Below are positions 33,288 through 44,644 of a DNA stretch of 64,000 bases, piece after piece; the first letter of the stretch is position 1, and each line of letters opens with the position of its first letter. This stretch comes from Ascarosepion bandense (lineage: Eukaryota; Mollusca; Cephalopoda; Sepiida; Sepiidae), in contig JBBBDQ010001940.1 in NCBI GenBank assembly GCA_037127315.1, positions 1,185,001 through 1,249,000 of the forward strand, read 5' to 3'. The notes beneath the pieces are model-generated. The model was given only the letters and a program-made list of their open reading frames with translations, made no database searches and was not told where the DNA came from. A program made the position numbers and the translations under genes.

Positions 33288-34093
33288 TTGATAAAGTGCC
33301 ATTTTTCAGATGCACAGTATTGAACAACAGAAACTGAGTAAGGCAATCAGCAAAAATCTGGTTTTTATAAATAAAATAACATCGCCTGCTGAATTATATT
33401 TTAAATTATTATTAAGAGAAACGTTTGTAAGACAAAGCTTCGGCTAGTTGTTGTTATATGCAGTCATTGAATTTTATCAATTTCCTCTTTTTCAGTATTT
33501 TTGATAAAATGTTAAAAATATCATGTATATTATTGTGCTTGTTTGTAATGCTTTTGTTTTTAATGGGTTATCAACCCTTTGTGGGTTATTTAAAGCTGAA
33601 ATATATTTTTTGATTGTAAGAATAATTCTATTTTCATGAGTGAATATTGTATAACAGATTTTTTTCATATATAAGTACTATTACTTAAAATATATCTGGT
33701 AGGAAGATTGTGTAAGGATCAATGTGTAGTAGCTGCTTGATTTTCTGGTCTTTCTGAACTGAATTTAGATATTTAATAATATTAAACAGGAAAGAATTAG
33801 GAAGTGCAGGAAAAAAAGAAGAAAAAGAGGCTATAAAAGAGAAAAGGTAGAGAAAAATATATATGAGAAAGAGGCAGGTGGAGATGAGATTAAGACTTAG
33901 GGAGACAAGCTTGCTTCTTGGATATCAGGAGACAGGTAGGAATAAAAAAAACAAAAATTGTGGTAGATTAAAATTCTTTATGGGAAGAGAGCAAAAGAAA
34001 GAATGTAATAGAAAACACTTTTTTGCATATAAAAGTAATTACATTTTTTAATGTTATTTTAGAAACCCTATACAGGTAACAAAGAGATGTGCA
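33288..34093. other. AT-rich stretch; dispersed hairpin motif copy 2
   Basis: 33,568-33,602 is the reverse of the motif at 9,186-9,219. A purine-rich stretch runs from 33,790 to 33,930. No gene recognised. Confidence 0.45.
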
Positions 34094-34230
34094 GGTGGTG
34101 TACTGGATAGTGTCTTAGAATGAGAAATCAGAGAGCCAAGTTTCAATTCCAGTTGAGTCACTTACATGCAAATACACTTGGGAAAGGTGTGAATCAATTA
34201 CTCCCCTACTATGGGTTAAATAGTAGAATT
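34094..34230 (+). mobile_element. SINE family S1, 5' half
   Basis: GGTGGTGTACTGGATAGTGT, GAATGAGAAATCAGAGAGCC, AGTTTCAATTCCAG and TATGGGTTAAATAGTAGAAT match the first 140 bases of the 17,418 copy. The 3' half is missing. Confidence 0.7.
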
Positions 34231-35394
34231 TGAAATAATGGATAATCTTAGTTTTAATAGGTCTATCTAGTTATTAATATTCTTAGGTGCATAATAAAAG
34301 TGAGGAACATTTATTTTTATGGAAATTTTATGACCCATCCTGAGCTTATTAAGGTCTCCACATTTATTAATTTTGTATTTTTTTTGAGCCATGAAATGAT
34401 TTTTCTATCACTTTTTTTTTTTTTTTTAGATCCTGGTTTAGTGCATATTGAAAAAAAATTTCAATCTCCTACTATTAAGACACCCTCAATATTAGACTAT
34501 AAAAAAAAATTATAAATCTTGTTTTATACCTTTTTCTACTTGCTTTGAACATTTAACATCTTGTCATGATTAATGTATCACTTTTAAAACAATGCATTGA
34601 CTAAATTATTGTACATTGAACTAATGTACAAATATTTGTTTTATGTAATTTTGGTATTTTTCATAACTATAATTCTATATTCCATCCATATTTTTGTTAT
34701 GTCATTATTTTCATTAGATTGCCATTACTTTATATGAACATATTACTTCACTTATTTTTGTTATCTTACATATGCATAAGAAGCACTTTTCTTTGAGTTA
34801 TATGTTTATTCAAATTAAACAGAGTATATTGACTTGATATGTCTAAATTCTTACTCATTTTCCAAGAGCTTATGTTTTAAACAATTAAATGTTCTTCCAT
34901 GGCTGGTAAAGCAAAAAAAGCCTGATATTAATTCTTTTATTTACTCTTCATGTTGCCTTGCACTGATTAAACTTTTATTTGTATTCAGTTTATTTTCAGT
35001 TTAAGTTGAAAATTCCATAAATTTATATATTCTGTGCCCAAGATTCTGGTAGAAAAACAGATTGTGTGTTTAATTATCAGTAGTGATTTGGAAGTTAAAG
35101 TAAAATCATTTTGATTTAATAAAAGTGTAGTTAAAAAAAATATAAAATTTATTTGTATAATTGTAATAAAAAAATTGCATTTTGTAAATATATGTAGAAA
35201 TGAAAGAAAGAAATTTTTAAAATTTTCAAAAAACATAAGTTTAATAAATATAAAAGTGCATATTGAATCAGTGTGCAGTAATGGTTGAGAGCACTTTATA
35301 ACTTGGACAAGAAAGGAAATTTAAAATAGAATGGCAGACTATAAAGGAAGTGTACTTAAAAATATTACATTAAAAGACATTGAAAAGCTTCCTA
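34231..35394. other. AT-rich stretch without recognisable gene
   Basis: Nothing supported. Confidence 0.5.
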
Positions 35395-35830
35395 TGTGTC
35401 TTGTCTCTTCAGGACGTTGGCAATTATGGCTCTCCACAATTTCTTGTTTTTTGTAGCTTTTAATAAATTTTGTCTTTTCATTATCTCTCTTGTACTGTCA
35501 TTCATTTATTAAAGCTCATTAGATAGCTTATACATTGTTTTTCTCTGTTCCTATTGTCTTCAATATATCTTGTGAGTATCAAATTTTTCAAGCCCTCTTT
35601 CCTTATTATGTGTCTTGGAAATTTCCTGATATTAATTATGTCTTTTCTGTTTCCGTTTTTTCTAAAACTTTGTTATTTGCATAGTATTCTCAGCATCCAT
35701 CTATAGAACCCTATTTCTGATGTTTCAAGTCTCGTCCTCATCTATGAGAACTGTCCAGCATCCACTGCCATATAGGAGGACTGATATTACATAGTTCACT
35801 ACTCTTTCCTTTGTTTCTAGGTAATCTAAA
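35395..35830 (-). pseudogene. RTE-like LINE C-terminal remnant
   Basis: Highly decayed relative of the 13.34-14.05 kb copy. Aligned blocks include the complements of CTCTTCAGGACGTTGGCAAT, CTCAGCATCCATCTATAGAA (the RRMLRI region) and CCATATAGGAGGACTGATAT with ACTCTTTCCTTTGTTTCTAG. No open frame of useful length is left. Confidence 0.6.
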
Positions 35831-38440
35831 TTACAGTAATAAGTTATTTTATTTTGCACTTATTTTTTTTTTATTCTGGAATATGAGGAGTAATTATTGA
35901 TTCTCAAATAAAGCACTAATCATGAAAATAATTTTCATTGTATTCCATAGAATTTCTCTTTTTTATTCATTGTTAATAGTTAGATATTTTCCAATAATGA
36001 AAATATAACTGCAGCAAATAAAAGGCTTAAAATAATGTTGCTTTAATATGAATGCCATAAAAATGAAGAAATTATAAATCATATGAAAGTAATGAATCTA
36101 TAGCTAGCAATTATACTTTTCCATGGTTCAATGTTCATTTCTACTAAATGCAGTAAATAAAAAATAATCACTTCTTAAAGTTTGTGCTTTATTCTGACCA
36201 GCTTTGGTATTTTGTTCTATTGAATGTTATAATATTGATTTAAAATTAATTATTAAAAAATTATTTCTACAAACTGAGTATAATGTTACAATATGTCTAG
36301 AAATACAGATAAGACAAAAATATTTTATTATTGACCAATTCCTTAGTAGGTATGTGCACACATACACACACATATATTATTATTATTAAAATGATATATA
36401 ATTACATGTTTAATGTAAATTCAATCTACTGGAAGAATACTTGAAGAAGAATTGTCTTTGAATTTCTTCAAATGTAGTCATTTGTGCATGTTCTTAACTA
36501 GAAAATTTTGTTCACTCCCTTTTTCTTTGTATCCATATTCATTTGTTCTGTTGTTTATTTGTAAGACTTGAAGTGTTGTGAAAATGCTTATAATAAAAAA
36601 AAAACAGGAATAAATAGGGAAAGGAGGAAACTCTTCAATAGAATTTTAATGAACTAGAATATAAATTTGGCTTCAATTGCTCTTTATTTGCACAGCTTCT
36701 AATATAATTGAATGGTCAAATGCTGCAGTTATTTTTGGCATTATAGTTTGTCAGTGGCTGGAAAGGTCAAAGTTAGCAAATAATAAAAGTGGTAACAGAT
36801 TTGAAATGCATTGATCACTTTGTAGGATTTTTTTTCCTGTTCTATATCAGATTACTCAGTATAGACACACACACACACACACACACATATTCTTATCTGT
36901 TATTTTTTTTCTCTTATTTTTTTCTCTTTCTCTCTTTCTCATAAAATCTAAGCTTTATTACCTGCTAGGAATTAAGAGTCTTCTAAATTATTCATAATCA
37001 AGCAAGCTGTATGCATATAATTGCATAGCTGTGTAATTAAGTGCTATTTTCTATATAGACCAAATATTTGGTCATTTGTAAATAAATTAGCCATTAATAT
37101 GATTTGGATCAGTACAATAAAACAATAGATTGTCATTTTAATTAATCTCTAAGATACAATTCAGAGTAATCCATGTACAGTTTTCATAAATATGTCTAGA
37201 ATTGGAGGTTTTATTTTAATTAAGGTTTTTTTTTTCATTCTAATGGAGTGCTGAATAAGAAATTCATTGTTTTCTACATCACATGATAAAAAAAATTGTA
37301 TTTTTATATTTTATAAATCACTTGAATGTATATTCTGTAGTTGCTCTGAAAATAATACATTGTCTACATTAATAACATAAATGCATTTTTAAAAAATTTT
37401 ACCTTTTAAAATATTTTATCATGTTTTGTTTCTGAAGTTTACTTTTATACCTAGACTTCCTACAAAAGTTCATATATACAATTCATAATTTTGTGATTTT
37501 TAAATGTCTGTGTGATTTGTGGAATTGTTTTAAATGTTTATTTTTTCCACAATTGAAGTTATTTATATCTAAACTCATTTTAATAGCATTCTTTCTTGGT
37601 TGTTTAATTTTTGAAACTGTAAAACCTTTGTATATAGGGAATTGTTCTCATTTATAATTTTATGTAATATTAATAATATGCGAGTACAAATGAGCACTAT
37701 TTGATTTTTAGCTTATAAGTGGACTTTACGATACTAGTCTACATATACTTGACATTTACATATACATGACATTTACATTATTTTGCCTCTATTTATTTTC
37801 AGAAATATGTGATAGATTTCATGTTATAAATATTATTGGATTGTCAGATAAATTATTCACTTTTTTCCAATGCTATTTGAATATTAACATGCAAAATATA
37901 TTTACCATAGTTTTTTGAGGTTTTGTGGTTCTATTTTTCACTAAAACTTTTTGTTATTGTCTTATATTATTGACTAATTTGTTAAAATTGTCAATCACTA
38001 ATAGAATTAAAATAAATGGGAGGCGGGATGAATAAATTTATCTGACAACCCAATCCTAATATATAAACCAGGAAAGAAAGAAATTGCAACAAATTGGTGA
38101 AACAATGATAGATTCATAGAATAATCAAGGCAAAAATATGTTATTGGCTTCCCAAAAATATTTATTCAGTTTGAAACATATTTGAAGAGAATATTGAAAT
38201 ATACAAAAAAAAATGAAATTTCAAAATGGGTTAAAATGTTATATAGTGATTTCTTTTCTTTTTCTTTTTTTTTTTTATAAATACAGTCACGTTTATGTGT
38301 AATGGAAAAGAGGTATTTTTATATATATATATATATACACACACGCACACACACTTTTTGATTACTTCAAATGTTATTTTTAATGGATACCAGTATTTGA
38401 GTAGATGCTTTGTTTTTATTTTTTAAACAATATTTTGCCC
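35831..38440. other. Long AT-rich stretch without recognisable gene
   Basis: Contains a (CA)n tract at 36,865-36,887, a short tandem repeat of ACATATACATGACATTT near 37,740-37,780 and a (TA)n(CA)n tract at 38,320-38,355. No coding content recognised. Confidence 0.5.
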
Positions 38441-38540
38441 ACCAGCCTGTGCACCCAAAACTTAAAGAAAATGTCCCTTCTATCAGGATTCAAACCTGTG
38501 TTCCCCTATTCAGGAGGGGCCACTATCTGATCTGGCATGT
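38440..38540 (-). mobile_element. Possible tRNA-derived repeat fragment
   Basis: On the minus strand AGATAGTGGCCCCTCCTGAA is followed by GAACACAGGTTTGAATCCTG. The latter is a strong B-box match with a tRNA-like spacing to a weak A-box. The region is GC-richer than its flanks. No complete tRNA fold; family not identified in other copies here. Confidence 0.35.
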
Positions 38541-38584
38541 TTCGATTACTTAGTTAAAGAAAGCTTCTTAATATATACAGTGTT

Positions 38585-39000
38585 TGATTGATAAAGATGG
38601 ATAAATTATGCAAAAATGAAAATGACATCTTATTTTAACTGATATATTTATCAAAATTACACAAAAATATCTTGTAATACTAAAGAGTAAATTTACTGGA
38701 TAAAATTGCCATTGGTTTCAACCTCGACCTCAAGAATCTCCTGTAACTTTTCTGGACTTTCTCCTTGTTTAAGTTGGTGAATGTTGCCATAATAATTGCC
38801 TTTAGTTCGTCTTTGGTGTTACAAGGAATTTTGTTGGTTTCTTGCTTAACTGCACCCCACACATAATAATCAAGGAGGTTGGAGTTTGGGGAGTTAGGTG
38901 GCCAAATGTAGGAGATGATGTGGTCACAGAAATTGTTGATAGCAAGGACTGGGTTCTTCTGTTTGTGTGGTACAGAGTATGTTATGAATAGTGTTTGTTA
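38585..39000 (-). mobile_element. Mariner-like transposon, 3' half of transposase
   Basis: Same family as 24,583-25,391. The minus strand encodes LLDYYVWGAVKQETNKIPCN (from about 38,880), then KDELKAIIMATFTNLNKE and a frameshifted SRRF..R..VETNGNF end at about 38,700. Upstream (38,900-38,985) remnants of the HTS.RTQ...FCDHI region are visible. The end at 38,597-38,612 keeps part of the TIR (GATGGATAAATTATG). The 5' half and left TIR are missing. Confidence 0.7.
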
Positions 39001-39009
39001 GGTTTCTAT

Positions 39010-39431
39010 GTGTATTTAAATGAGACCTATGGTAACATAATACTTGTTGATAATGCAAATATAATAGCATCATGAGCATGTAAAAGAAGGCTAAAAATAA
39101 TGGAAGGATTATTAACAAAAAAGAAAAAGCCAACATTCAATAATATCAACTATGAATGTGGCTACAATTAGCTCACAGTCTTTGGAATAGAAAACATTCC
39201 TATGACTCTACATACATACATAAACAAACAATTTATATATTCAGTTAAAAGTAAAATAAAATTCATCCTTGAGAATAGCTAAAAGTATAGCCAAAAGCAC
39301 TTGGAGAAATAAAATATTCGAACAATGTTTTGAAAAGAAAAAAATATAAGATCTCATGAAAATTAATATAAAAATTTTAAACACTGCACCTTATCTGTCA
39401 TTTTGAACAAAACTTTGTGTGTGTGTGTGTG

Positions 39432-39463
<32 letters not shown>

Positions 39464-42200
39464 TATATGTATGTCTGTATGAGCCAAAAAGTAATCAACT
39501 AATGTAGTATATACTTGAACTCAGTAAAAGAATGTAGAATTGGTATATAAGAGACAAAACAGAAATACACTGGCAACCTAAGTAATACATTGATTTGCTT
39601 ATTAGTACTAATTAATTTGGGTTAATTAAATTTTATGAAAATAAGAGTCCCGATTTATCTTGCAGTTTGATTGCACTATATACATTACCATTTCAGATAA
39701 TACAAAACTATCTGAAAAATACAAGCAAATTACACTGTATATAACTTTAAATATTTCACTATCATTCAATTGTTCAGACTGTTAAACTCTTTCTTTGTGT
39801 TTCTTCTAGCACATTGTTTTAGCCAATCCATTCTACAACCTTTTTAGCTGTATATTGTCTACAGCTCTTATTACTAGGAATAAACCAAGGTAAAAGATAT
39901 TTTGCCACTATTTGTTTTTCCTTTTGCAACCATTTTCTAGGAACTGTTTCCCCACCACCAAGACAAAAAAGAAAGACTTCTCTTTTTCCTTATAGTTGGT
40001 ATACCTAAAGAAGGCTGTAGAAAGAATTGGCTGAGATATTGTACTAACAACAAAAGCAACAGAAAGAATGAGTTTAATAGCATGAACAATTGATGGAATC
40101 TGCATGTTTGATATTTTCACTAAACAGCTGATTATGATTGAAAGTTTTCTAATTTAAATGTTATCCTAATCTGTAAACAATTGCAAAATATTATTTACAA
40201 TAAGCACTCTCTTGCATATATTAATAAATAACCACCATTATTGATGTCATGTTCATTAAAAATTAATTAGAAGAAAATCCATCTCCTAATTAATTCTCAG
40301 TCAGTTTACTTCTATGTAAAGTTCATCAACTTGTCATATCATGAAGTACTAGATTGATCTTAAAATTTTAAAATAATTTGTATCATGATGCAAAATGCAT
40401 TTTGATAATTGTATTTTCTGATTCCCAGCAAGTATTATAATATTTAATAATCATGAAGCAGGTTATTTTGATCCACAAAAAAATATTTATCAGTTTTGGT
40501 ACCCTAATTAAGCATTGACCTCTCTTTGGGACACCCTGTGTACGCATAGATGCCTTTACACTTGCATAAGTCTAACGAACATTCTAAAGACTAAACTCCT
40601 AGAATATTGTATATCAATCGAAGGAAATCAATACTTGGCCATTGTTGTGTATGGCTTTCTGTTAAGGAATTCCTAGTTCCAACTTTTTGATCTTTATAAC
40701 ATCCTTAAAAAATATGAAAGTCAATTTCATGTTTATTTTCGCGTGTACTGTCTCATTTTTTTTCTGATCTTTTATTGAAAATTTCTGTTAATTGACTTTC
40801 CACTTGGTAAAGAAGTTATCATCTTACTGTGCATTATAAGTTAAATTTTAGGATCTATCTTTGATGTATTAAGAAATAGTTCATGTAGAATCAATTACCA
40901 GTGTTTAGAATTGAAAAAGTAAATTTGTCTTTCCTTTTTGCCTCCCCTCACTTGAGCAACTTACATTAATCAAAATTGTCTTAATAAATTTCTCTTTTTT
41001 AATCTGTTTCAATTTCAAGGCAATTACAGACTTATTTTTTTTAACTTAGATTTTCCTTTAAAATAGATTCTTGATTTATGATGATTTGGTTTTTATTTTT
41101 ATTTTTTACAAAGATGCTAATAATTTAATTTTCTTTGTTACAATTTTGTCAGTTAAAAATTAAGATAAGAATTTATACATTGTATTTTATAAAAAAAATA
41201 CTTAAAAATTTTTCTTTGGCTCAATTATACAAGTTTTCTTTAATATTTTATGAATCAGAAACAACCTCCTCCACCTTATATCTGTGTGGAATGTTTTGTG
41301 GAATAAAATTTATGACGTCTTGCTGTTAGTATGGTAAGACACATGGGACAATTCATGTGCAGTACTCACTTCAAAAGCCGTATTAGAAATCGAAAAATTA
41401 AATTTAAACTCTATTGATATAAAAAAAAATTAAAAAGTACTAAATGGCATTGAAATTGTTGAAAGGTTTAAAAAAAATGCACAGAAAAGTGCAAATGTAA
41501 AATCAGTATAACCAGCAGCAGCAGCTTTGTATTAATGAAGCAGTACATTGACCTGAATGCACTTTGTTCTCTCTGCTTTTCTTAGATCTCCCTTATCTTA
41601 TTCTCTCTCAGATACCACTCTCTTTTTATCTGTTCATCTTTCTATCTCTTGTTTTTCATCATCAGCCCTAGACGTGAATTTTTAGAAAGCTCTTTGGTAT
41701 TTATCATCAGTTAGACACCCAGCATACTTTTTAAAATGAAAACTCTGCTTTTCTAACTATATACCGAACAAATTTATTTCTCATAGGATTTTGCAAGAAA
41801 ATTTGTGGATTTAAGAAGCATTTATCGAGACATTCTTATTGTTTTATGTTTCTGTTTTCCTTTTCACGTATCTTTAAAGCTTGTGACTATACATCACTTA
41901 AACTGGCTCGATATTAATAGTATATGCATTTTCAAGTGAAACTAAAAATCTAGCAATGTAATTTGAATTTATTGTATGTGGAGATTGTAAAGTTCACTTG
42001 TTATGTTTAGTTTGTTGAATAACTGAGACAAGAAGCTGTTTTGGCTTGTGTTTTCTATGTTTCTCTTTAATATTTAGTAAATGTCAGTGGTAAATTAATC
42101 CATACCTAATTTGGAGATATTGAACTGACACAAAGAAAATTCATAATTTAATATTTTCGACTTACTAGTCACATAGTAGCTACTTTCTTATAACACTCTT
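39010..42200. other. Long AT-rich stretch without recognisable gene
   Basis: Contains a symmetric (TG)n(TA)n(CA)n tract at 39,417-39,462. A GGGACACCCTGTGTACGC stretch at 40,528 recalls transposon termini, but has no partner. No gene recognised. Confidence 0.45.
39417..39462. repeat. (TG)n(TA)n(CA)n composite microsatellite
   Basis: Self-complementary alternating purine-pyrimidine tract. Confidence 0.9.
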
Positions 42201-42204
42201 ACTT

Positions 42205-42312
42205 GGATTTTGAACAGGAGTAGAGGCTTATACCTTGTTTCTTGTTTAGGATTGAATTTTTGTCTTAGTGGCATTATTGGTTGGAGTGAATTGATTAAAA
42301 AAAAAAAAAATG
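42205..42312 (+). mobile_element. LINE family J1, 3' UTR fragment
   Basis: GAGGCTTATACCTTGTTTCT and TGTTTAGGAT match the units at 6,880 and 7,000. TTAGTGGCATTATTGG and GGAGTGAATTGATTAAAAAA match the family's 3' terminus. It ends in an A-run at 42,296-42,310. Confidence 0.55.
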
Positions 42313-42639
42313 GCAAAATATACCTGAAAACATATACACTCATAATAGTTGCTTTACTTCTCTTTGCCTCTGATTTTTGTCCAAGAAATCTTTTTTCATT
42401 TTTTGTCAAAATTCTTAAGTTAAAATTTAGACAATTTTAATTGCTTTTATTGAGCTGTAATTTTTCATTTTTCAATTTTGTGAACATAAATATTGTATAT
42501 TAGAGATTCTATTTAAAATTTTTAAATGTTTTTATTTTTTTTTTATCAAATTATGTGAACATACAAGGATATGTTGAAAAGATTTTGGTCTGATTTATTT
42601 ATTTTTTGGAAGGGCTTCTTGGTCAGCATCCTTTTGAGA

Positions 42640-42910
42640 TATTTTTCTTCCATGTCTCTTCATGAGTGATCATGGCTCTCCACAACTTCATATCTTTTGT
42701 AGCTGTTAGCAGTGTTTATATTTTTACTATTCCCCCTGCTGTTACTTGTTGTTTCCCCTCTATCCTCCTTGCCTTCAATATGTCCTATGAGCAGTTGAGC
42801 ACTCTTCTTTGTTTCTAAGAAAATTACATGTTTCTTAATACTTTGTTTACTTTTGAAAGGTATCTTTTATTATTCAATGTGCCTTTGGATTTTAGTGTTG
42901 TATTTTTCAT
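42640..42910 (-). pseudogene. RTE-like LINE C-terminal remnant
   Basis: Blocks ATCATGGCTCTCCACAACTT (compare 35,420) and GAGCACTCTTCTTTGTTTCT (compare 13,910 and 27,730) identify it. About 150 bp between them are deleted relative to the 35.4-kb copy. Confidence 0.5.
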
Positions 42911-42939
42911 CTTTCCTTAAAAGGCTTATTTTATTTTTA

Positions 42940-43150
42940 CTAATGTTTACTCAATACAAGGCCCAAAAACCACTCAAGGTAGCGGAGTACTATGTGGTGT
43001 CATATTAGCATAAGAAAGGGTAAGAAGTGATCTTCTTGGAGCTATGCAGGAAAGATAACAGCTATCTCTGGACTTGAAGATGTCAAAATTTAATTATTGA
43101 ATATCATTTCAGAGTTCAGGCAGAGACATTAGAAGTATATTGTGCCCAGA
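42940..43150 (-). mobile_element. LINE family J2, 3' UTR fragment
   Basis: The minus strand reads CTACCTTGAGTGGTTTTTGG, GCCTTGTATTGAGTAAAC, the same as the 3' end at 12,865-12,905. It lies just beyond the 3' end of a larger minus-strand J2 copy (43,315-44,640), so there are two successive insertions. Confidence 0.5.
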
Positions 43151-43314
43151 TAGTAAAATTTTTGTACTTGCATCCTGGGATATTGTCATTGTTTTTCAAG
43201 TATGATATAATAAACATAGTTGTGGCCAGTGAGTCAAAAAAGCTAACCATTTAATAGAAGACAATTTGTAATGTTCAGTTATTAAGTATTTAGATGTGTG
43301 TGTGTGTGTGTGTT

Positions 43315-44640
43315 TTAGTTCACCCAATACATAGGTCATTCAAGGTAGAGGGTTACTGATTGAGATTGTTGTAAGAGAGAAAGAAAGAGGAAGTAAGAAG
43401 TGAATATTATGAGGATATTTATGATAGGTATTAGTTGACCTTGAACTTGAAGAGGTTAAGGTTAGAGTAGTTAGGAAAGTATTCTCTTAGGAGTCTGTTT
43501 CACAAAGTAACAGTTATGGGGGAAGAACTTGTTTGAGTGAAACTTATCCTGACTAAAGGAACACAAAGAGAATAGAGATGATTTGCCACTCTGAATATGT
43601 TATGGCAGATCATAGCTGTGAAGCTCTGAGCTGGCGGGACTAAGGAATGTAACTTGTTTGAACATTTGCCATAGTGATAGGTTAGTGAGAGGCTAGAAAC
43701 ATTTAATCAGTGGGATAAGGATAGAAGGGTGGAAAATATTTAACCAACCAAAAGGTTGTGTAATTGCTTTTGAACTTTTTTGAGACTGGATAGTGAGGAT
43801 TGGGTGGCACATCTGTGTTCTTGTAAACAAGGCATACACTAGACCCCTTCCATGACTTGGGAAACATTTCTTCTTCAGGTAGTGGTTAAACAGGTTTACC
43901 AAGATTGGAGATAGTTCTAGGCTAACGTTCTTGAGAAAAACTACAGGGATTTTATCCAGACCAGTTACTTTTGTAGAGTTAAGGTCTTTGATAACTTTGA
44001 AAACCTCCCAAGCCAAGATAAGTATCACAAAGCTTGTGCTCTATCAGGTAGGTAAAATTTGGTAAGAAATGACTCTTATTGTCTAATATAGTTTAAAGCA
44101 AAGTTCCTTGTAAAGTGCTTATCTTTATTTGACAAGCATGAGATAACTTCAGTGCCATTTATAATGAAGGGCACTGATAATTTACCTCTATTTTGAATAC
44201 ATCAGGATCCAAGCTTTTTGTTTTCTACTTTGGCTTGGACTGCCTGTGCATAGCTATTCTTTGCATTTTTCAGGAATTGTATGTAGTTGTGAATGAGGCA
44301 AGAGTTTTGATACTGTTCCCTCTGTTATATATAGTGGTTTTGGTGAGCTATGGCTGCAGCACATTCAGGTGTGTACCAAAGCTGGCTTTTATTGGTATTT
44401 TTTGTGGTGGATAAAATTTTCAATACTGACGAGAATCGCTTTGGAAATGAGGGAAGCTGTTTTGGAAGGTTCATTTTTGAAGAATGGTGTCTCTGCAGTG
44501 TAAGATTTGAAGCTTTGACATACTGTTCTATGAAATGGCACATCTGAGAATGCCTTTGGTTGTGTATTTTAAGTTGAATTGATATTTACAATTGTTATGT
44601 TTTAGCTACCTTGAACAGGTGTTGGAGCATATCTAGAGGG
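43315..44640 (-). pseudogene. LINE family J2, linker, RT start and C-terminus (palm deleted)
   Basis: Read from 44,640 downward: LWYTPECAAAIAHQNHYI (44,380-44,325), the segment between endonuclease and RT in Jockey-like LINEs. KVTGLDKIPVVFLKNVSLEL (43,970-43,911), the opening KxxGxDxIPxxxLK motif of the RT, follows. Then LSPILVNLFNHYLKKKCFPS. The catalytic palm with its YxDD box is missing: by about 43,600 the sequence has moved to the C-terminal LLREYFPNYSNLNLFKFKVN and the 3' UTR near 43,320. So the copy carries an internal deletion of several hundred bases. Stops and frameshifts throughout. Confidence 0.75.
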
Positions 44641-44644
44641 GCCC

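Noticed and set aside
40520..40560. A mariner-type terminus (GGGACACCCTGTGTACGC)
   Set aside because: No inverted partner, no transposase and no TA-bounded structure found nearby.
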